NCBI GenBank assembly: GCA_050694275.1
Contig: JBOGXF010000150.1
Coordinates: forward strand, 1 to 28,352
DNA: 28,352 nt
Source of the DNA: JBOGXF01 sp050694275
GTDB taxonomy: Bacteria; Actinomycetota; CADDZG01; WHSQ01
Direction: 5' to 3'
Both the position numbers and the translations under genes were made by a program. Numbering within the stretch: the first letter of the stretch is position 1; each line of letters opens with the position of its first letter. The notes beneath the pieces are model-generated. The model ran no database searches. It was not told where the DNA came from and worked only from the letters and a program-made list of their open reading frames with translations. Positions 14,089 to 23,600 of this stretch are shown in pieces.

Positions 14089-14105
14089 CGGCGCGTCGAT
14101 AGACG

Positions 14106-14876
14106 ATGTGGTTCGACTCCCATTGTCACCTTCATCTTTGCGCGACGGATTCTGCGGTCGCGGATATCGTTGCCCGCGCCCGCGCCGCCGGCGTCGAAGA
14201 TGTGGTGACCATCGGGATCGACTTTGAGTCGAGCCGCATCAGCGCGGCGCTCGCGTCCGAATACCCGATATGGGCGGCGGTCGGCGTGCACCCCAACGAG
14301 GCGAGCGATTGGGAAGATGATGCGGCGCGCGAAATAGAGGAGCTGCTGGGCTCCGATCGAGTGGTCGCGGTCGGCGAGACCGGGCTCGACTTCTACCGCG
14401 ACCGCGCGCCGCGCGATGTGCAGACGGCCGCGTTCAAGGATCACATCAGTCTGGCGAAGCGGCACGACAAGGCGCTCATCATCCACACCCGAGATTCCGT
14501 CGGCGCCGCCGTCGACGTGCTTGAACAGGAGAACCCGCCCGAACGGGTCGTGTTCCATTGCTGGTCGGGGGACGCAGACGAGCTCCGGCGTGCGCTCGCC
14601 CTCGGCGCTTTCATCTCTTTTGCCGGCAACGTGTCTTTCAAGGGTGCCGATAACCTGCGAGCGTTCGCCGAAGCGGTCCCCGACGACAGGCTGTTGATCG
14701 AGACCGATGCGCCCTTCCTCACTCCGGTCCCCCACCGGGGCACATCCAACGAACCGTCATACGTCCCGCTCGTCGGAGCCGCGGTCGCCGCGGCGCGCTC
14801 CGTCACCGCAGAGGCGGTTGCGAAGCGGACGGGCGCGAACGCGCGCACCCTGTTCGGGCTCGCGCCGAGGCACTAG
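14106..14876 (+). CDS. tatD: TatD family metal-dependent deoxyribonuclease
   Basis: 256 aa, ATG 14106, 17 bp after metG. TIM-barrel amidohydrolase-like fold with metal ligands in order: DSHCHLH near the N-terminus (DxHxH), GETGLDFYRD (Glu/Asp), ALIIHTRDS (His), VVFHCWSGD (His) and LLIETDAPFLTP (Asp). All TatD signature ligands are present. Members act as 3'-5' exonucleases/AP-type DNases. Its placement between metG and rsmA is the common arrangement in Gram-positive bacteria. No rpfB homologue separates it from rsmA, unlike in Mycobacterium. Confidence 0.95.
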   Translation: MWFDSHCHLHLCATDSAVADIVARARAAGVEDVVTIGIDFESSRISAALASEYPIWAAVGVHPNEASDWEDDAAREIEELLGSDRVVAVGETGLDFYRDRAPRDVQTAAFKDHISLAKRHDKALIIHTRDSVGAAVDVLEQENPPERVVFHCWSGDADELRRALALGAFISFAGNVSFKGADNLRAFAEAVPDDRLLIETDAPFLTPVPHRGTSNEPSYVPLVGAAVAAARSVTAEAVAKRTGANARTLFGLAPRH

Positions 14877-14878
14877 CC

Positions 14879-15709
14879 GTGGGAACGTCCGGTTCGCTGC
14901 TCGGCGCCCGGCGTCTTCGCCAGTTGCTCGACCGGCACGGCGTGAAACCGCGTAAGGCGCTCGGTCAGAACTTCGTCGTCGATCCCAACACGATCCGCAA
15001 GATCGTCAACTTGTCGGGTGCCGGCATCGAAGATCACGTCCTCGAGATAGGGGCGGGCGCGGGATCCTTGACCCTGGGACTCGCGGCGGCGGCCGGGCGA
15101 GTGATCGCCGTCGAGTTCGATCATCGGATGCTGGCGGTCCTCTCCGAGGCGGTGAGCGACCTGACAAACGTCGACATCGTCGAGGCCGACGCGCTGACCC
15201 TCGATCTCGCGTCCATCGAGGCGACCAAGATGGTCGGCAACCTCCCCTACAACATCGCAACCCCACTGGTCCTGAGGACGCTGGAACGTGCTCCCCAGCT
15301 CGCCGAGCTCACCGTTATGACCCAGAAGGAGGTTGGCGAACGTCTCGCCGCCAAACCGGGCGCGAAGTCCTATGGGCAGGCGAGCGTCCTGGTGCGCTAC
15401 TTTTCCGAGCCGAAGGTAGTCGCACGAATCTCCCGACAAGCGTTCTGGCCGGTTCCGGGAGTCGATTCGGTCGTCGTGCGGCTGTCACGTCGAGCCGGCG
15501 TCCTCGACGTTCCCTTCGATCGGTTAAGCGCGGTGGTCAAGACGGCGTTCTCCCAAAGGAGAAAGACTTTGCGCAACACGCTCGCACCGCTATCCGATTC
15601 GACTGCCGGAATCGAGGAGGTCCTCCGCGCCGCCGGCATCAACCCGGGTGCGCGCGCGGAAGAGATCGATCTCGACGGGTTTGCCGCGATCGCGAAGGCA
15701 CTGCTGTGA
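14879..15709 (+). CDS. rsmA: 16S rRNA adenine dimethyltransferase (KsgA)
   Basis: 276 aa, GTG 14879, 2 bp after the tatD stop. KsgA/Dim1 landmarks: KPRKALGQNFVVDPNTIRKI at the N-terminus, SAM-binding LEIGAGAGSLT, acidic motif VEFDHRM, VEADAL, and the catalytic NLPYNIATPL (NxPY). The C-terminal helical domain ends FDGFAAIAKALL-like (LDGFAAIAKALL). It dimethylates two adjacent adenines in helix 45 of 16S rRNA as a late 30S assembly check. The stop overlaps the ispE GTG by 4 nt, implying coupled translation. Confidence 0.97.
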   Translation: MGTSGSLLGARRLRQLLDRHGVKPRKALGQNFVVDPNTIRKIVNLSGAGIEDHVLEIGAGAGSLTLGLAAAAGRVIAVEFDHRMLAVLSEAVSDLTNVDIVEADALTLDLASIEATKMVGNLPYNIATPLVLRTLERAPQLAELTVMTQKEVGERLAAKPGAKSYGQASVLVRYFSEPKVVARISRQAFWPVPGVDSVVVRLSRRAGVLDVPFDRLSAVVKTAFSQRRKTLRNTLAPLSDSTAGIEEVLRAAGINPGARAEEIDLDGFAAIAKALL

Positions 15710-16596
15710 GGCCCATTCGATTTCGGACCAACGCGAAGGTCAATCTCTTCTTGCACGTTATCGGGCGACGTCCCGACGGCTACCACGAGCTCGAGACGAT
15801 CCTCCACGGGATCGGATGGGCAGACGACATCTCGATCACCCCGACGGCGGACGGGCTCGTCGATGTGGCGATGACCGTGGAAGAGGGAGCCGCGGATGGT
15901 CTTCCTCCGCTCGAGTTGAACACCGTCTACCTTGCCGCCCAGCGACTGATCGAGCGAGGGGCCAAGAACGAGGGCGTACGGGTCGAGCTCACCAAGCGCA
16001 TCCCCATAGGCGCGGGACTTGGAGGAGGAAGCGGCAACGGCGCGGGGGCAATCGTGATGCTCGCCGAGTTGTGGGAGATGGGGCTCGATCGTTCCGCGTT
16101 GCTCGAGATCGCGGCCATGGTCGGTGCCGACGTCCCCTATTGCATCGAAGGCGGCACCGCCCTGGCGACATCACGTGGCGAGGACCTCACCTCTCTGCCG
16201 ACGTCCGAGACGATGTGGTTCGTGTTGGGGATCTCGAGCCGGCCTCTGCTCACGGCGCAGGTGTACGAGGCCTTCGACGGTCTCGGTTACGAAAGCGATG
16301 CGCAGATCGCCCCGATGACCATGGCCATCGGGGCCGGAGACGTGGAAGGAGTCGCCTCCCTGTTGCACAACGATCTCGAAGCCGCGGCCTTTGGTCTGCG
16401 GCCCGAGCTGGCTGCCAAGAAGGAAGCCATGATCTCGGCCGGGGCGCTCGGCGCGCTCATGTCGGGCTCCGGCCCGACCATCTTTGGTATCGCTCGAGAT
16501 GAGGGTCACGCACAAGCGGTGGCGAGGTCGGTGGAGGGCGAGTTCGATCGGGTCAAGCTGGTGCATTCGGTTCAGGCGTGCATAGAGCGCAGGTGA
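15706..16596 (+). CDS. ispE: 4-(cytidine 5'-diphospho)-2-C-methyl-D-erythritol kinase
   Basis: 296 aa, GTG 15706 in a GTGA overlap with rsmA. GHMP kinase fold: FRTNAKVNLFLHVIGRRPDG with the catalytic Lys, GYHELETI, the ATP-binding glycine-rich PIGAGLGGGSGNGAGA, the catalytic Asp in GADVPYCIEGG, and the third motif ALMSGSGPTIFGI. It performs the ATP-dependent step of the MEP isoprenoid pathway, supplying precursors for polyprenyl lipids such as those used by the UbiA and Pmt proteins encoded upstream. The glycine loop has SGNGAG where many homologues have SADAA; the E. coli enzyme has an SSN form, so this is tolerated. Confidence 0.96.
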   Translation: MRPIRFRTNAKVNLFLHVIGRRPDGYHELETILHGIGWADDISITPTADGLVDVAMTVEEGAADGLPPLELNTVYLAAQRLIERGAKNEGVRVELTKRIPIGAGLGGGSGNGAGAIVMLAELWEMGLDRSALLEIAAMVGADVPYCIEGGTALATSRGEDLTSLPTSETMWFVLGISSRPLLTAQVYEAFDGLGYESDAQIAPMTMAIGAGDVEGVASLLHNDLEAAAFGLRPELAAKKEAMISAGALGALMSGSGPTIFGIARDEGHAQAVARSVEGEFDRVKLVHSVQACIERR

Positions 16597-16606
16597 AGAC
16601 GCGACG

Positions 16607-16612
16607 TACTAT
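16607..16612 (+). promoter_or_regulatory. Putative -10 box for tRNA-Gln
   Basis: TACTAT fits TANNNT and would start transcription at about 16619, giving a leader of roughly 26 nt before the tRNA. No obvious -35 is present. The leader contains the two CTCGTGCACGG repeats described separately. Confidence 0.35.
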
Positions 16613-16614
16613 GA

Positions 16615-16644
16615 CTCGTGCACGGGGCCGGACCTCGTGCACGG
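16615..16644 (+). repeat. Two 11-bp repeats flush against the tRNA-Gln 5' end
   Basis: CTCGTGCACGG occurs at 16615-16625 and 16634-16644, a 19-bp period; the second copy ends on the base before the mature tRNA. The core CGTGCACG is self-complementary, so the copies can also pair with each other around an 8-nt loop as a pre-tRNA leader hairpin. Confidence 0.8.
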
Positions 16645-16716
16645 TGCCCCGTGGGGTAAGTGGCAGCCCGAGGGATTTTGGATCCCTAAGTTCTGGTTCG
16701 AGTCCAGACGGGGCAG
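16645..16716 (+). tRNA. tRNA-Gln(TTG)
   Basis: 72 nt without an encoded CCA. Acceptor TGCCCCG (16645-16651) pairs with CGGGGCA (16709-16715), discriminator G. The D-arm has GGG/CCC (16654-16656 and 16667-16669). Anticodon stem AGGGA/TCCCT encloses TTTTGGA with anticodon TTG at 16678-16680 and G37, as in actinobacterial tRNA-Gln. T-arm TCTGG-TTCGAGT-CCAGA. It reads CAA (and by wobble CAG). It lies 38 bp before glmU and may share its transcript. Confidence 0.93.
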
Positions 16717-16754
16717 CTCCGCCGAGCATCCTGGCGTCGAACTGGGAGACCTGA

Positions 16755-18185
16755 GTGGGGGAGCGCAAAGAGAAGGTCACCGCAATAGTCCTCGCCGCCG
16801 GAGGTGGGACCCGCATGAAGTCGGACCTGCCGAAGGTGCTTCATCGCGCCGCGGGTCGCCCGCTGCTGCTCCACGTCCTCGCCGCCGTCGCGCCGCTCGA
16901 GCCGGCGCGCACGATTGTCGTCGTGTCGTTCCGAGGAGACGATATCGAGACGGTGGTGACCGACGGCGGACTGGGCGACGGTGTGTCCTACGTCCTCCAG
17001 GACCCTCCCAGGGGTACGGGAGACGCTACCCGCGTCGCGCTTGAGGCCCTGAGTGAACGTTCCGGCCGAATTCTGATAGTCCCCGGTGACACGCCCCTTA
17101 TCGAAAGCGCCACGCTAGACGCGCTGCTCGCCGTGCACGAAGCCGCGGGGACGGCAGCCGCGATCCTCACTGCGCGCGTCACCGACCCAACCGGTTACGG
17201 ACGAATCATCCGTGATGATTCGGGCGAGGTCGAGCGCATCGTCGAGGACGAAGACACAACGTTCGAGGAGCACGCGGTCGACGAGGTCAACGCCGGGGCC
17301 TACGTCTTCGACATCGAGAAACTCGCTCAGGTCATCGAGAAGGTCGACGCCGAGAACGCCCAGGGCGAGTACTACCTGACCGACGTGGTCGCGCTGCTGC
17401 GCTCGGAGGGCGAACGGGTAGCCGCTTACCGCACGCATCAGCTCGAGATCCAGGGAGTGAACTCGCGGGCCCAGCTCGCGCGGGCCGCAGGTCTGCTGCG
17501 CCGCAAGGTGTGTGAGCGATGGATGGATTTAGGTGTGACCATCGTCGACCCAAGCACGACCTATATCGATGCGTCCGTAGACATAGACAAGGACGCGGTG
17601 ATCCATCCCTTCACGTTCCTCGAAGGCAAGACCGCGATCGGCGAGCGCGCCGAGATCGGGCCCCAGGTCAGAGTCGTCGACTCCTCGATCGGTGCAGACG
17701 CAACCGTGACGTTCGCGGTCGTCGTCGGATCCAACGTCGGCCCCCGGGCGTCGGTGGGCCCCTTTGCGTCCTTGCGACCGGGTACGCGACTCGAGAAGGG
17801 AGCCAAGCTGGGGACCTTCGTCGAGGCCAAGCAGACCACCGTGGGCGAGGACAGCAAGGCCAACCACCTCGCCTATCTGGGAGACGCTCAGATCGGAAAG
17901 GGGGTCAACGTCGGGGCGGGCACGATCACCTGCAACTGGGACGGCCAAGAGAAGCACCAGACCACAATCGACGACGACGCCTACATCGGCTCGGACACGA
18001 TGTTGGTCGCCCCGGTCCGGATCGGAAAACGCGCGGCCACGGGAGCGGGATCGGTCGTCAAGGGGGATGTTCCCGACGACGCTCTCGCCGTGGGAGTTCC
18101 CGCACGCATCATCCGTGATCGGGGGGACAAGATGGGCCGAAAGAAAGACGAGGACGATAAAAGCCGCGACAATAGAGGTGACTGA
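16755..18185 (+). CDS. glmU: Bifunctional GlmU: GlcN-1-P acetyltransferase / GlcNAc-1-P uridyltransferase
   Basis: 476 aa, GTG 16755 with GGGAG upstream. The N-terminal pyrophosphorylase domain has LAAGGGTRMKSDLPKVLH, QDPPRGTGDATR, VPGDTPLI and YLTDVV. From about residue 255 comes the left-handed beta-helix of hexapeptide repeats (IDASVDIDKDAVI, AEIGPQVRV, VNVGAGTI). The acetyltransferase site KANHLAYLGDAQIG contains the catalytic His. It makes UDP-GlcNAc for peptidoglycan and other glycans. The C-terminus ends in a short highly charged tail (KMGRKKDEDDKSRDNRGD). The stop lies inside the first copy of an 18-bp tandem duplication. Confidence 0.97.
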   Translation: MGERKEKVTAIVLAAGGGTRMKSDLPKVLHRAAGRPLLLHVLAAVAPLEPARTIVVVSFRGDDIETVVTDGGLGDGVSYVLQDPPRGTGDATRVALEALSERSGRILIVPGDTPLIESATLDALLAVHEAAGTAAAILTARVTDPTGYGRIIRDDSGEVERIVEDEDTTFEEHAVDEVNAGAYVFDIEKLAQVIEKVDAENAQGEYYLTDVVALLRSEGERVAAYRTHQLEIQGVNSRAQLARAAGLLRRKVCERWMDLGVTIVDPSTTYIDASVDIDKDAVIHPFTFLEGKTAIGERAEIGPQVRVVDSSIGADATVTFAVVVGSNVGPRASVGPFASLRPGTRLEKGAKLGTFVEAKQTTVGEDSKANHLAYLGDAQIGKGVNVGAGTITCNWDGQEKHQTTIDDDAYIGSDTMLVAPVRIGKRAATGAGSVVKGDVPDDALAVGVPARIIRDRGDKMGRKKDEDDKSRDNRGD

Positions 18186-18216
18186 TCTAGCGAAGGGGAC
18201 TGATCTAGCGAAGGGG
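18181..18216 (+). repeat. Exact 18-bp tandem duplication between glmU and prs
   Basis: ACTGATCTAGCGAAGGGG is repeated twice without a spacer (18181-18198 and 18199-18216). The first copy includes the glmU stop; the second supplies AAGGGG 8 nt before the prs GTG. It therefore duplicates a ribosome-binding site, and the identity suggests a recent event. Confidence 0.92.
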
Positions 18217-18224
18217 ATCGCCTA

Positions 18225-19214
18225 GTGCAGCTGCCGACGCAAAAGAAGCTCATGATCTTCTCGGGGACGGCCCACCATTTCCTCGCCGAGGAGATCGCAA
18301 CTCACCTCGGGATGAGGCTCGGCGACGTCGAACTCGAGACATTCGCGAATTCGGAGAGCTACGCACGCTTCGGAGAGTCGGTGCGCGGCTGCGACGCATT
18401 TGTGATCCAGAGCATCTGCGATCCCGTCGATCACCACGTTATGCAGCACCTCATCATGATCGACGCGCTCAAGCGCGCCTCGGCCAAGCGGATCACCGCG
18501 GTCTGTCCCCTCTATCCCTACTCGAGACAGGATCGCAAGGCGCGGGGACGAGAGCCGGTCACCGCGAAACTGGTTGCCGATATGTACGAGGCGGCGGGAG
18601 TCGACCGGATGATCAGCGTCGACCTGCACAGCGGGCAGATCCAGGGTTTCTTCAACGTCCCCTTCGATCACCTGCTCGCGCTGCCACTGCTCGCGCATCA
18701 CCTCGCGGGCGCCCTCGAGGACGACTTTGTGATCGTGTCTCCCGACGCGGGCGGTGCGCGTCTGGCCGATCTATGGGTGAGACACCTGAGTCAGTTTCAC
18801 GACCTTCACGGCCAGGTGGCATTCCTACACAAACGACGGGCCAAAGACGCCAGGAACGTCAGCGAGACGCTTGCGGTCGTCGGTGATGTCGCGGGCAAGG
18901 TTTGCGTGGTCGTCGACGACATGATCGACACCGCAGGAACCCTGACCCAGGGCGTCGACGTGGTGCTCGAGGCCGGCGCGACCGATGTCTACGCGGCGGC
19001 GACCCACCCGATTCTGTCGGACCCGGCGATCGACCGCATCAAGAACTCGCCTCTGCGAGAGCTCGTGGTCACCAACACGATCCCGATTCCGACCGACAAG
19101 CAAATCGACAAGCTTGCAGTGCTGTCGATCGCTCCCCTCGTGGGCGAGACGATCAAGGCGGTCTTCGAGGAAGGCTCGGTGTCCGAGCTCTTCCACGGCG
19201 AGAACCAGCCGTAG
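18225..19214 (+). CDS. prs: Ribose-phosphate pyrophosphokinase
   Basis: 329 aa, GTG 18225 with AAGGGG at 18211-18216. Class I PRPP synthase features: YPYSRQDRKARGREPVTAKLV (flexible ATP loop), VDLHSGQIQGFF with the active-site His, VSPDAGGARLA, and the PRPP-binding VVVDDMIDTAGTL. The N-terminal SGTAHHFLAEEIATHLG and FANSESYARFGESVRG segments deviate slightly from the consensus SGNAN and FxxGE but keep the framework. It makes PRPP for nucleotide, His/Trp and NAD synthesis. Adjacent glmU, prs and rplY form the order widely conserved in Gram-positive bacteria. Confidence 0.96.
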   Translation: MQLPTQKKLMIFSGTAHHFLAEEIATHLGMRLGDVELETFANSESYARFGESVRGCDAFVIQSICDPVDHHVMQHLIMIDALKRASAKRITAVCPLYPYSRQDRKARGREPVTAKLVADMYEAAGVDRMISVDLHSGQIQGFFNVPFDHLLALPLLAHHLAGALEDDFVIVSPDAGGARLADLWVRHLSQFHDLHGQVAFLHKRRAKDARNVSETLAVVGDVAGKVCVVVDDMIDTAGTLTQGVDVVLEAGATDVYAAATHPILSDPAIDRIKNSPLRELVVTNTIPIPTDKQIDKLAVLSIAPLVGETIKAVFEEGSVSELFHGENQP

Positions 19215-19255
19215 AATAGGCGTTCCCCAACACACCTGAAATACGGAGGCAACCC

Positions 19256-19969
19256 ATGGCTGAGGTCAAGCTCCAGGCGGAGAAACGCGATCAGACCGGA
19301 AAGAGTAGCGCGCGCAAGACGCGCGCTTCCGGGCTCGTCCCAGGAGTTCTCTACGGGCGGGACATGGAGTCCGTCGCCATCGCGGTCGAGCGCCGCGCCC
19401 TGCTCACCGCGCTTCACACCGATGCCGGGTTAAACGTGCTGCTCGACCTCGAGGTCGACGGAACCAACACCCTCGCCATCACGCGCGAGTTGCAACGCGA
19501 TCCGGTCAAGGGGACGGTCGTGCACGCAGACTTTGTCAAGGTCGACCTGAAGAAGGCCATCGAAGTCGAGGTGCCCGTCCATCTCGTCGGCGAGTCGGCC
19601 GGGGTGAAGGAAGGTGGCGTGCTCGAGCATCCTCTGTTCCAGCTGCGCATTCGCTGCCTCCCCAACAACGTGCCGGAGCACCTCGAGGCAGACATCACAT
19701 ATCTCAACATCGGCGACGTCCTGCGCGTCTCGGAGCTCACCGTCCCGACCGGGGTCGAGGTGCTCAACGACTCCGAAGCCATCGTGGCATCGGTTGCGGC
19801 TCCCATCACCGAGGAGGAGCTCGAGGCGATGGAGGCCGAGGCCGGCATCGAAGCCGAGGCGCCCGAAGAGGTCGAGGAGGCCGAAGCCGCCGAGGCGGCC
19901 GAAGGGGAAGAGGAGGTCGGCGAGGAGGCCGAGGCCCCCGAGGAGTCCGGCGAGCCGGCTCAGGAATAA
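19256..19969 (+). CDS. rplY: Large ribosomal subunit protein bL25, long (Ctc/TL5) form
   Basis: 237 aa, ATG 19256 after GGAGGCAA. The N-terminal 5S rRNA-binding bL25 domain spans about residues 1-95 (QTGKSSARKTRASGLVPGVL, then RDPVKGTVVHADFVKV) and is followed by the Ctc/TL5 beta domain (VPVHLVGESAGVKEGG, IRCLPNNVPEHLEADI, VLRVSELTVP). The final 55 or so residues are an almost purely Glu/Ala tail with Pro and Gly (EAEAPEEVEEAEAAEAAEG), a low-complexity acidic extension common in actinobacterial Ctc. It binds 5S rRNA in the central protuberance. Confidence 0.96.
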   Translation: MAEVKLQAEKRDQTGKSSARKTRASGLVPGVLYGRDMESVAIAVERRALLTALHTDAGLNVLLDLEVDGTNTLAITRELQRDPVKGTVVHADFVKVDLKKAIEVEVPVHLVGESAGVKEGGVLEHPLFQLRIRCLPNNVPEHLEADITYLNIGDVLRVSELTVPTGVEVLNDSEAIVASVAAPITEEELEAMEAEAGIEAEAPEEVEEAEAAEAAEGEEEVGEEAEAPEESGEPAQE

Positions 19970-19984
19970 GCGGACCGTCCGTCC

Positions 19985-20593
19985 GTGCGCCTGTTTCGGC
20001 GATCGTCCGGCGAGAACGGTCATTGGATCGTGGTCGGCCTCGGCAACCCGGGCCCCGACTACGCGGGCACGAGACACAACGTTGGGGCGATGGTCGTCGA
20101 GGAGTTGCTCGGACGCAAGTCGGCCTCGCTCAAGAGTCACAAGAGCGGCTGCCTCATCGCAGAGGTGCGGCTGGGCGACGACAAAGTCGTCCTTGCCCGC
20201 TCGACCTCATACATGAACGAGTCGGGCCGGCCCGTCGGCTCGCTGATCCGCTTCTACAAGGCCCCCATCCAGCGAGTTGTGGTCGTCCACGACGAGCTCG
20301 ACGTTCGTCTGGGGGAGGTCCGCCTGAAGTCCGGAGGAGGGACGGCGGGACACAACGGCCTGAGGTCGCTCGTTGCGCATCTCGGTAAGGACTTCGTGCG
20401 CGTGCGCGTCGGGATCTCTCGACCCAGAGGGAGGCAGGATCCGACCGACTACGTTCTCGACGACTTCGGTAAGGCCGAACGGGAAGAGCTTCCGTTCGTG
20501 CTCGGCCGAGCTGCCGATGCGGTCGAGCGAGTGATCGAGGTCGGTATCGAGCGGGCCATGAACGAGTTCAACACGCGAACCGCCGAACCGTAG
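19985..20593 (+). CDS. pth: Peptidyl-tRNA hydrolase
   Basis: 202 aa, GTG 19985, 15 bp after rplY. Landmarks: IVVGLGNPGPDYAGTRHNVG with the catalytic His, ARSTSYMNESGRPV with the substrate-contacting Asn, VVVHDELDVRLGEVRLKSGG with the acidic partner, and TAGHNGLRSL with the second Asn. It releases tRNA from peptidyl-tRNAs dropped by ribosomes. A start 10 residues further in is possible, but GTG 19985 gives the usual N-terminus length with a small basic extension. The rplY-pth pair is near universal in Gram-positive bacteria. A hairpin at 20625-20646 follows. Confidence 0.97.
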   Translation: MRLFRRSSGENGHWIVVGLGNPGPDYAGTRHNVGAMVVEELLGRKSASLKSHKSGCLIAEVRLGDDKVVLARSTSYMNESGRPVGSLIRFYKAPIQRVVVVHDELDVRLGEVRLKSGGGTAGHNGLRSLVAHLGKDFVRVRVGISRPRGRQDPTDYVLDDFGKAEREELPFVLGRAADAVERVIEVGIERAMNEFNTRTAEP

Positions 20594-20624
20594 GCAAGAT
20601 CCGACCCAAGGTTGTGCGTTTCAA

Positions 20625-20646
20625 GCCTCTGAGAGGCCTCAGAGGC
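20625..20646 (+). terminator. Hairpin after pth
   Basis: GCCTCTGA (20625-20632) pairs with TCAGAGGC (20639-20646) around GAGGCC. GGTTGTGC upstream (20610-20617) can also pair with GCGCAACC at 20645-20652, extending the structure with a bulge. There is no T-run, but the position between pth and the apparent mfd promoter suits a terminator. Confidence 0.55.
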
Positions 20647-20671
20647 GCAACCTACGGGAGCGCGCGGCACA

Positions 20672-20677
20672 TATCAT
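20672..20677 (+). promoter_or_regulatory. Putative -10 box for mfd
   Basis: TATCAT matches TANNNT and ends 9 nt before GTG 20687, which would give a leaderless or nearly leaderless mfd transcript. A weak GAGGG lies 4 nt before the GTG, so a ribosome-binding site cannot be excluded. Confidence 0.35.
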
Positions 20678-20686
20678 CGAGGGCCA

Positions 20687-23600
20687 GTGGCATCACTTGC
20701 TCCACTCCTCGAACTTCTGCCCGAGGAGCGCGTGCGCGCGCTCGTCGACGCGCGCGCCCCCGTAAGCGTGCCCGAGGCGGCCCGCCCGTTCCTGCTCGCA
20801 TCGATCGCTCGGCATCTGGATCGACCACTGCTGGCAATCGTGGCGCGCACCGAGGAGGCCGAGCACCTCGCCCGGGACATCCGCGCGTTCCTCGGCCCCG
20901 AGGGGGCCGAGGTCTTCCCCGGATGGGAGGTCCTGCCGGGCGAGCCGGTGTCGCCGTCGGTCGAGACCATGGGGCGCCGGCTCGACGTGCTCGCCCGGCT
21001 CCGGCGCGGTCGGACCCTCGTCGTGGTCGCGACCGCACAGGGCGCGACTCAGCTCGTCGCGGCCCCCACGGGTGATCTCGATGGGATCGGGCTCAGACCC
21101 GGGGCCCAGATCGATCTCGAGGCCACCGCCGCCCGCCTGGTCGAGATGGGGTACGAGCGCAATTACATGGTCGAACGGAGGGGGGAGTTCGCCATCCGGG
21201 GAGGGATCCTCGACGTCTTCCCGCCGGCCGCCGAGCGCCCCGCGCGGGCCGAGCTGTGGGGGGACGAGATCACCTCGCTGCGCCAGTTCGCGCTTGCCTC
21301 GCAGCGTTCCCTCGAGGAGATCGAAGTCATCGACGTCGCGCCGTGCCGCGAGCTGCGCGCGGACGAGGGCACCCGGACCAGAGCCGCTCGGCTCGCCGAA
21401 GAGATCGGCGATCCGATGCTCGAGCAGCTCGCCCAGGGGATCGTCGCTCCGGGGGCCGAGCGCCTCCTCCCGCTGCTCACCGAGGAGCTCGTGCCGCTCG
21501 TCTCGCTCTTCCCGGCGGGCTCGCCCGTGGCGATCCTCGAGCCCAAACGGGTACGGGACCGGGCCGACGAAGTCATCGAACAGGTTGCGGAGTGGGCCCG
21601 GATCTCCGGCTTCGAGGACACGCACTACGCTCCGCTCGACGAGACGCTTGCAGCCGCGTCGTCGGTCTTGATGCTGTCGGGTTTCGTCGAGCCGGGTTCG
21701 GAGACGCTTTCTATCGAGACGTGGACTCAGGCCGCGGGGAAGCCCGAGGTTCTCGTGGGACGGGTGAAGGGCCTGATCGAGGAGGGTTATCGGGCCGTCG
21801 TCGCGGCCTCGTTGCCCGACACCGCCCGGACGCTGCAGCGCAACCTTCGAGAGGCGGGGCTCTCGTTCGCCATCGACGACGAAGCCCCTCACTCCGGCGC
21901 GCCGCCGGGGGGATCGGTCGTGGTCGCAGAGTTGGGGCGGGGCTTCGTCCTGCCGTGGGCGCGGCTAGCGCTCGTCGCGGAGTCCGATCTCACCGGCCGA
22001 CGGTCGGGCGCGGCGCGTCGCCGCGTGACCGCGCGCCGGAGAACGTCGGGCCCGTTGGATCTCTCCGAAGGAGACCTCGTCGTCCACGAGGTGCACGGCA
22101 TCGGCTTCTACCGCGGCCTGGTCGACCGGGCGCTGCTTGGGGTCCACCGCGAGTACATGGTGATCGAGTACGCGAAGGGCGACACCCTCTACGTCCCATC
22201 GGATCAGACAGACCTGGTCTCGAAGTACATCGGGGGCGAGGCCCCCAGGATCCACCGACTCAACTCCGCGGAATGGGGAAAGACGAAGGCCCGCGTCCGT
22301 AGACGAGCGCGCGAGATCGCCGCCGAGCTGGTCAAGCTCTACGCGGCCCGCCTCAACGCAAAGGGAACTGCCTTCCCGACGGATACGCCGTGGGTGCGGG
22401 AGCTCGAAGACTCCTTCCCCTACGAGGAGACGCCCGACCAGCTGCGGGCCGCGGACGAGGTCAAGGACGACATGGAGCGTCCCGTCCCCATGGATCGACT
22501 CGTATGCGGCGACGTGGGATACGGCAAGACGGAGATTGCCGTGCGCGCGGCGTTCAAGGCGGTCACCGCAAACAAGCAGGTCGCCGTGCTCGTGCCCACG
22601 ACGATCCTTGCTCAACAGCATCACGCAACTTTCTTCGAGCGCTTCCGGCACTTTCCGGTCCGAGTCGAGATGCTCTCTCGGTTCCTGACTCAGGCGCAGG
22701 CCAAGAAGGTGACCGCCGACATCGCCTCGGGCAAGGTCGACGTCGTGATCGGTACCCACCGGGTGCTGAGCGAAGACGTGAAGTTTCTCGATCTCGGCCT
22801 CGTCATCGTCGACGAAGAGCAGAGGTTCGGCGTCGAGCAGAAGGAGAAACTCAAGCAGCTTCGGACCGCGGTCGACGTCCTGACGCTCACCGCGACGCCG
22901 ATTCCGCGCACTCTCGAGATGGCGATGTCGGGTATTCGCGACATGTCGATCGTCGACACCCCGCCGGAGAATCGCCATCCGGTGATGACCTTCGTGGGCG
23001 AGTACGACGAAGAGGTGGTCGCTTCGGCCGTGCGCCGAGAGCTCTTGCGCGACGGTCAGGTGTTCTACGTCTATCCGCGCGTCGAAACGATCGATTTCGC
23101 AGCTCGACGACTCCAGGATCTCGTCCCCGAGGCTCGCATCGGCGTGGCCCACGGTCAGATGGACGAGCGGCTGCTCGAGAGCGCCATGCTCGAATTCGCC
23201 GATGCGAAGACGAACGTGCTCGTGTGCACCACGATCATCGAATCGGGACTCGACATGCCGACCGTGAACACGCTCATAGCCGAACGCTCCGATCTCCTCG
23301 GGTTGGCACAGATGTATCAGCTGCGCGGGCGCGTGGGACGGGCACACGAGCGCGCCTACGCGTACCTGTTCTTTCCTCCCGATCGTTCTCTCACCGAACC
23401 GGCGCACGAGCGGCTCAAGACGATCGCGGAGCACACCGGGCTCGGCTCCGGGTTCCGCATCGCGATGCGCGACCTCGAGATTCGCGGGGCGGGGAATCTC
23501 TTGGGGGCCGAACAGCACGGCCACATAGCGGAGGTCGGCTTCGATCTCTACGTAAAGCTCGTGGCGGCCGCAGTCGACGAAGCCAAGGGGACGCCGTACG

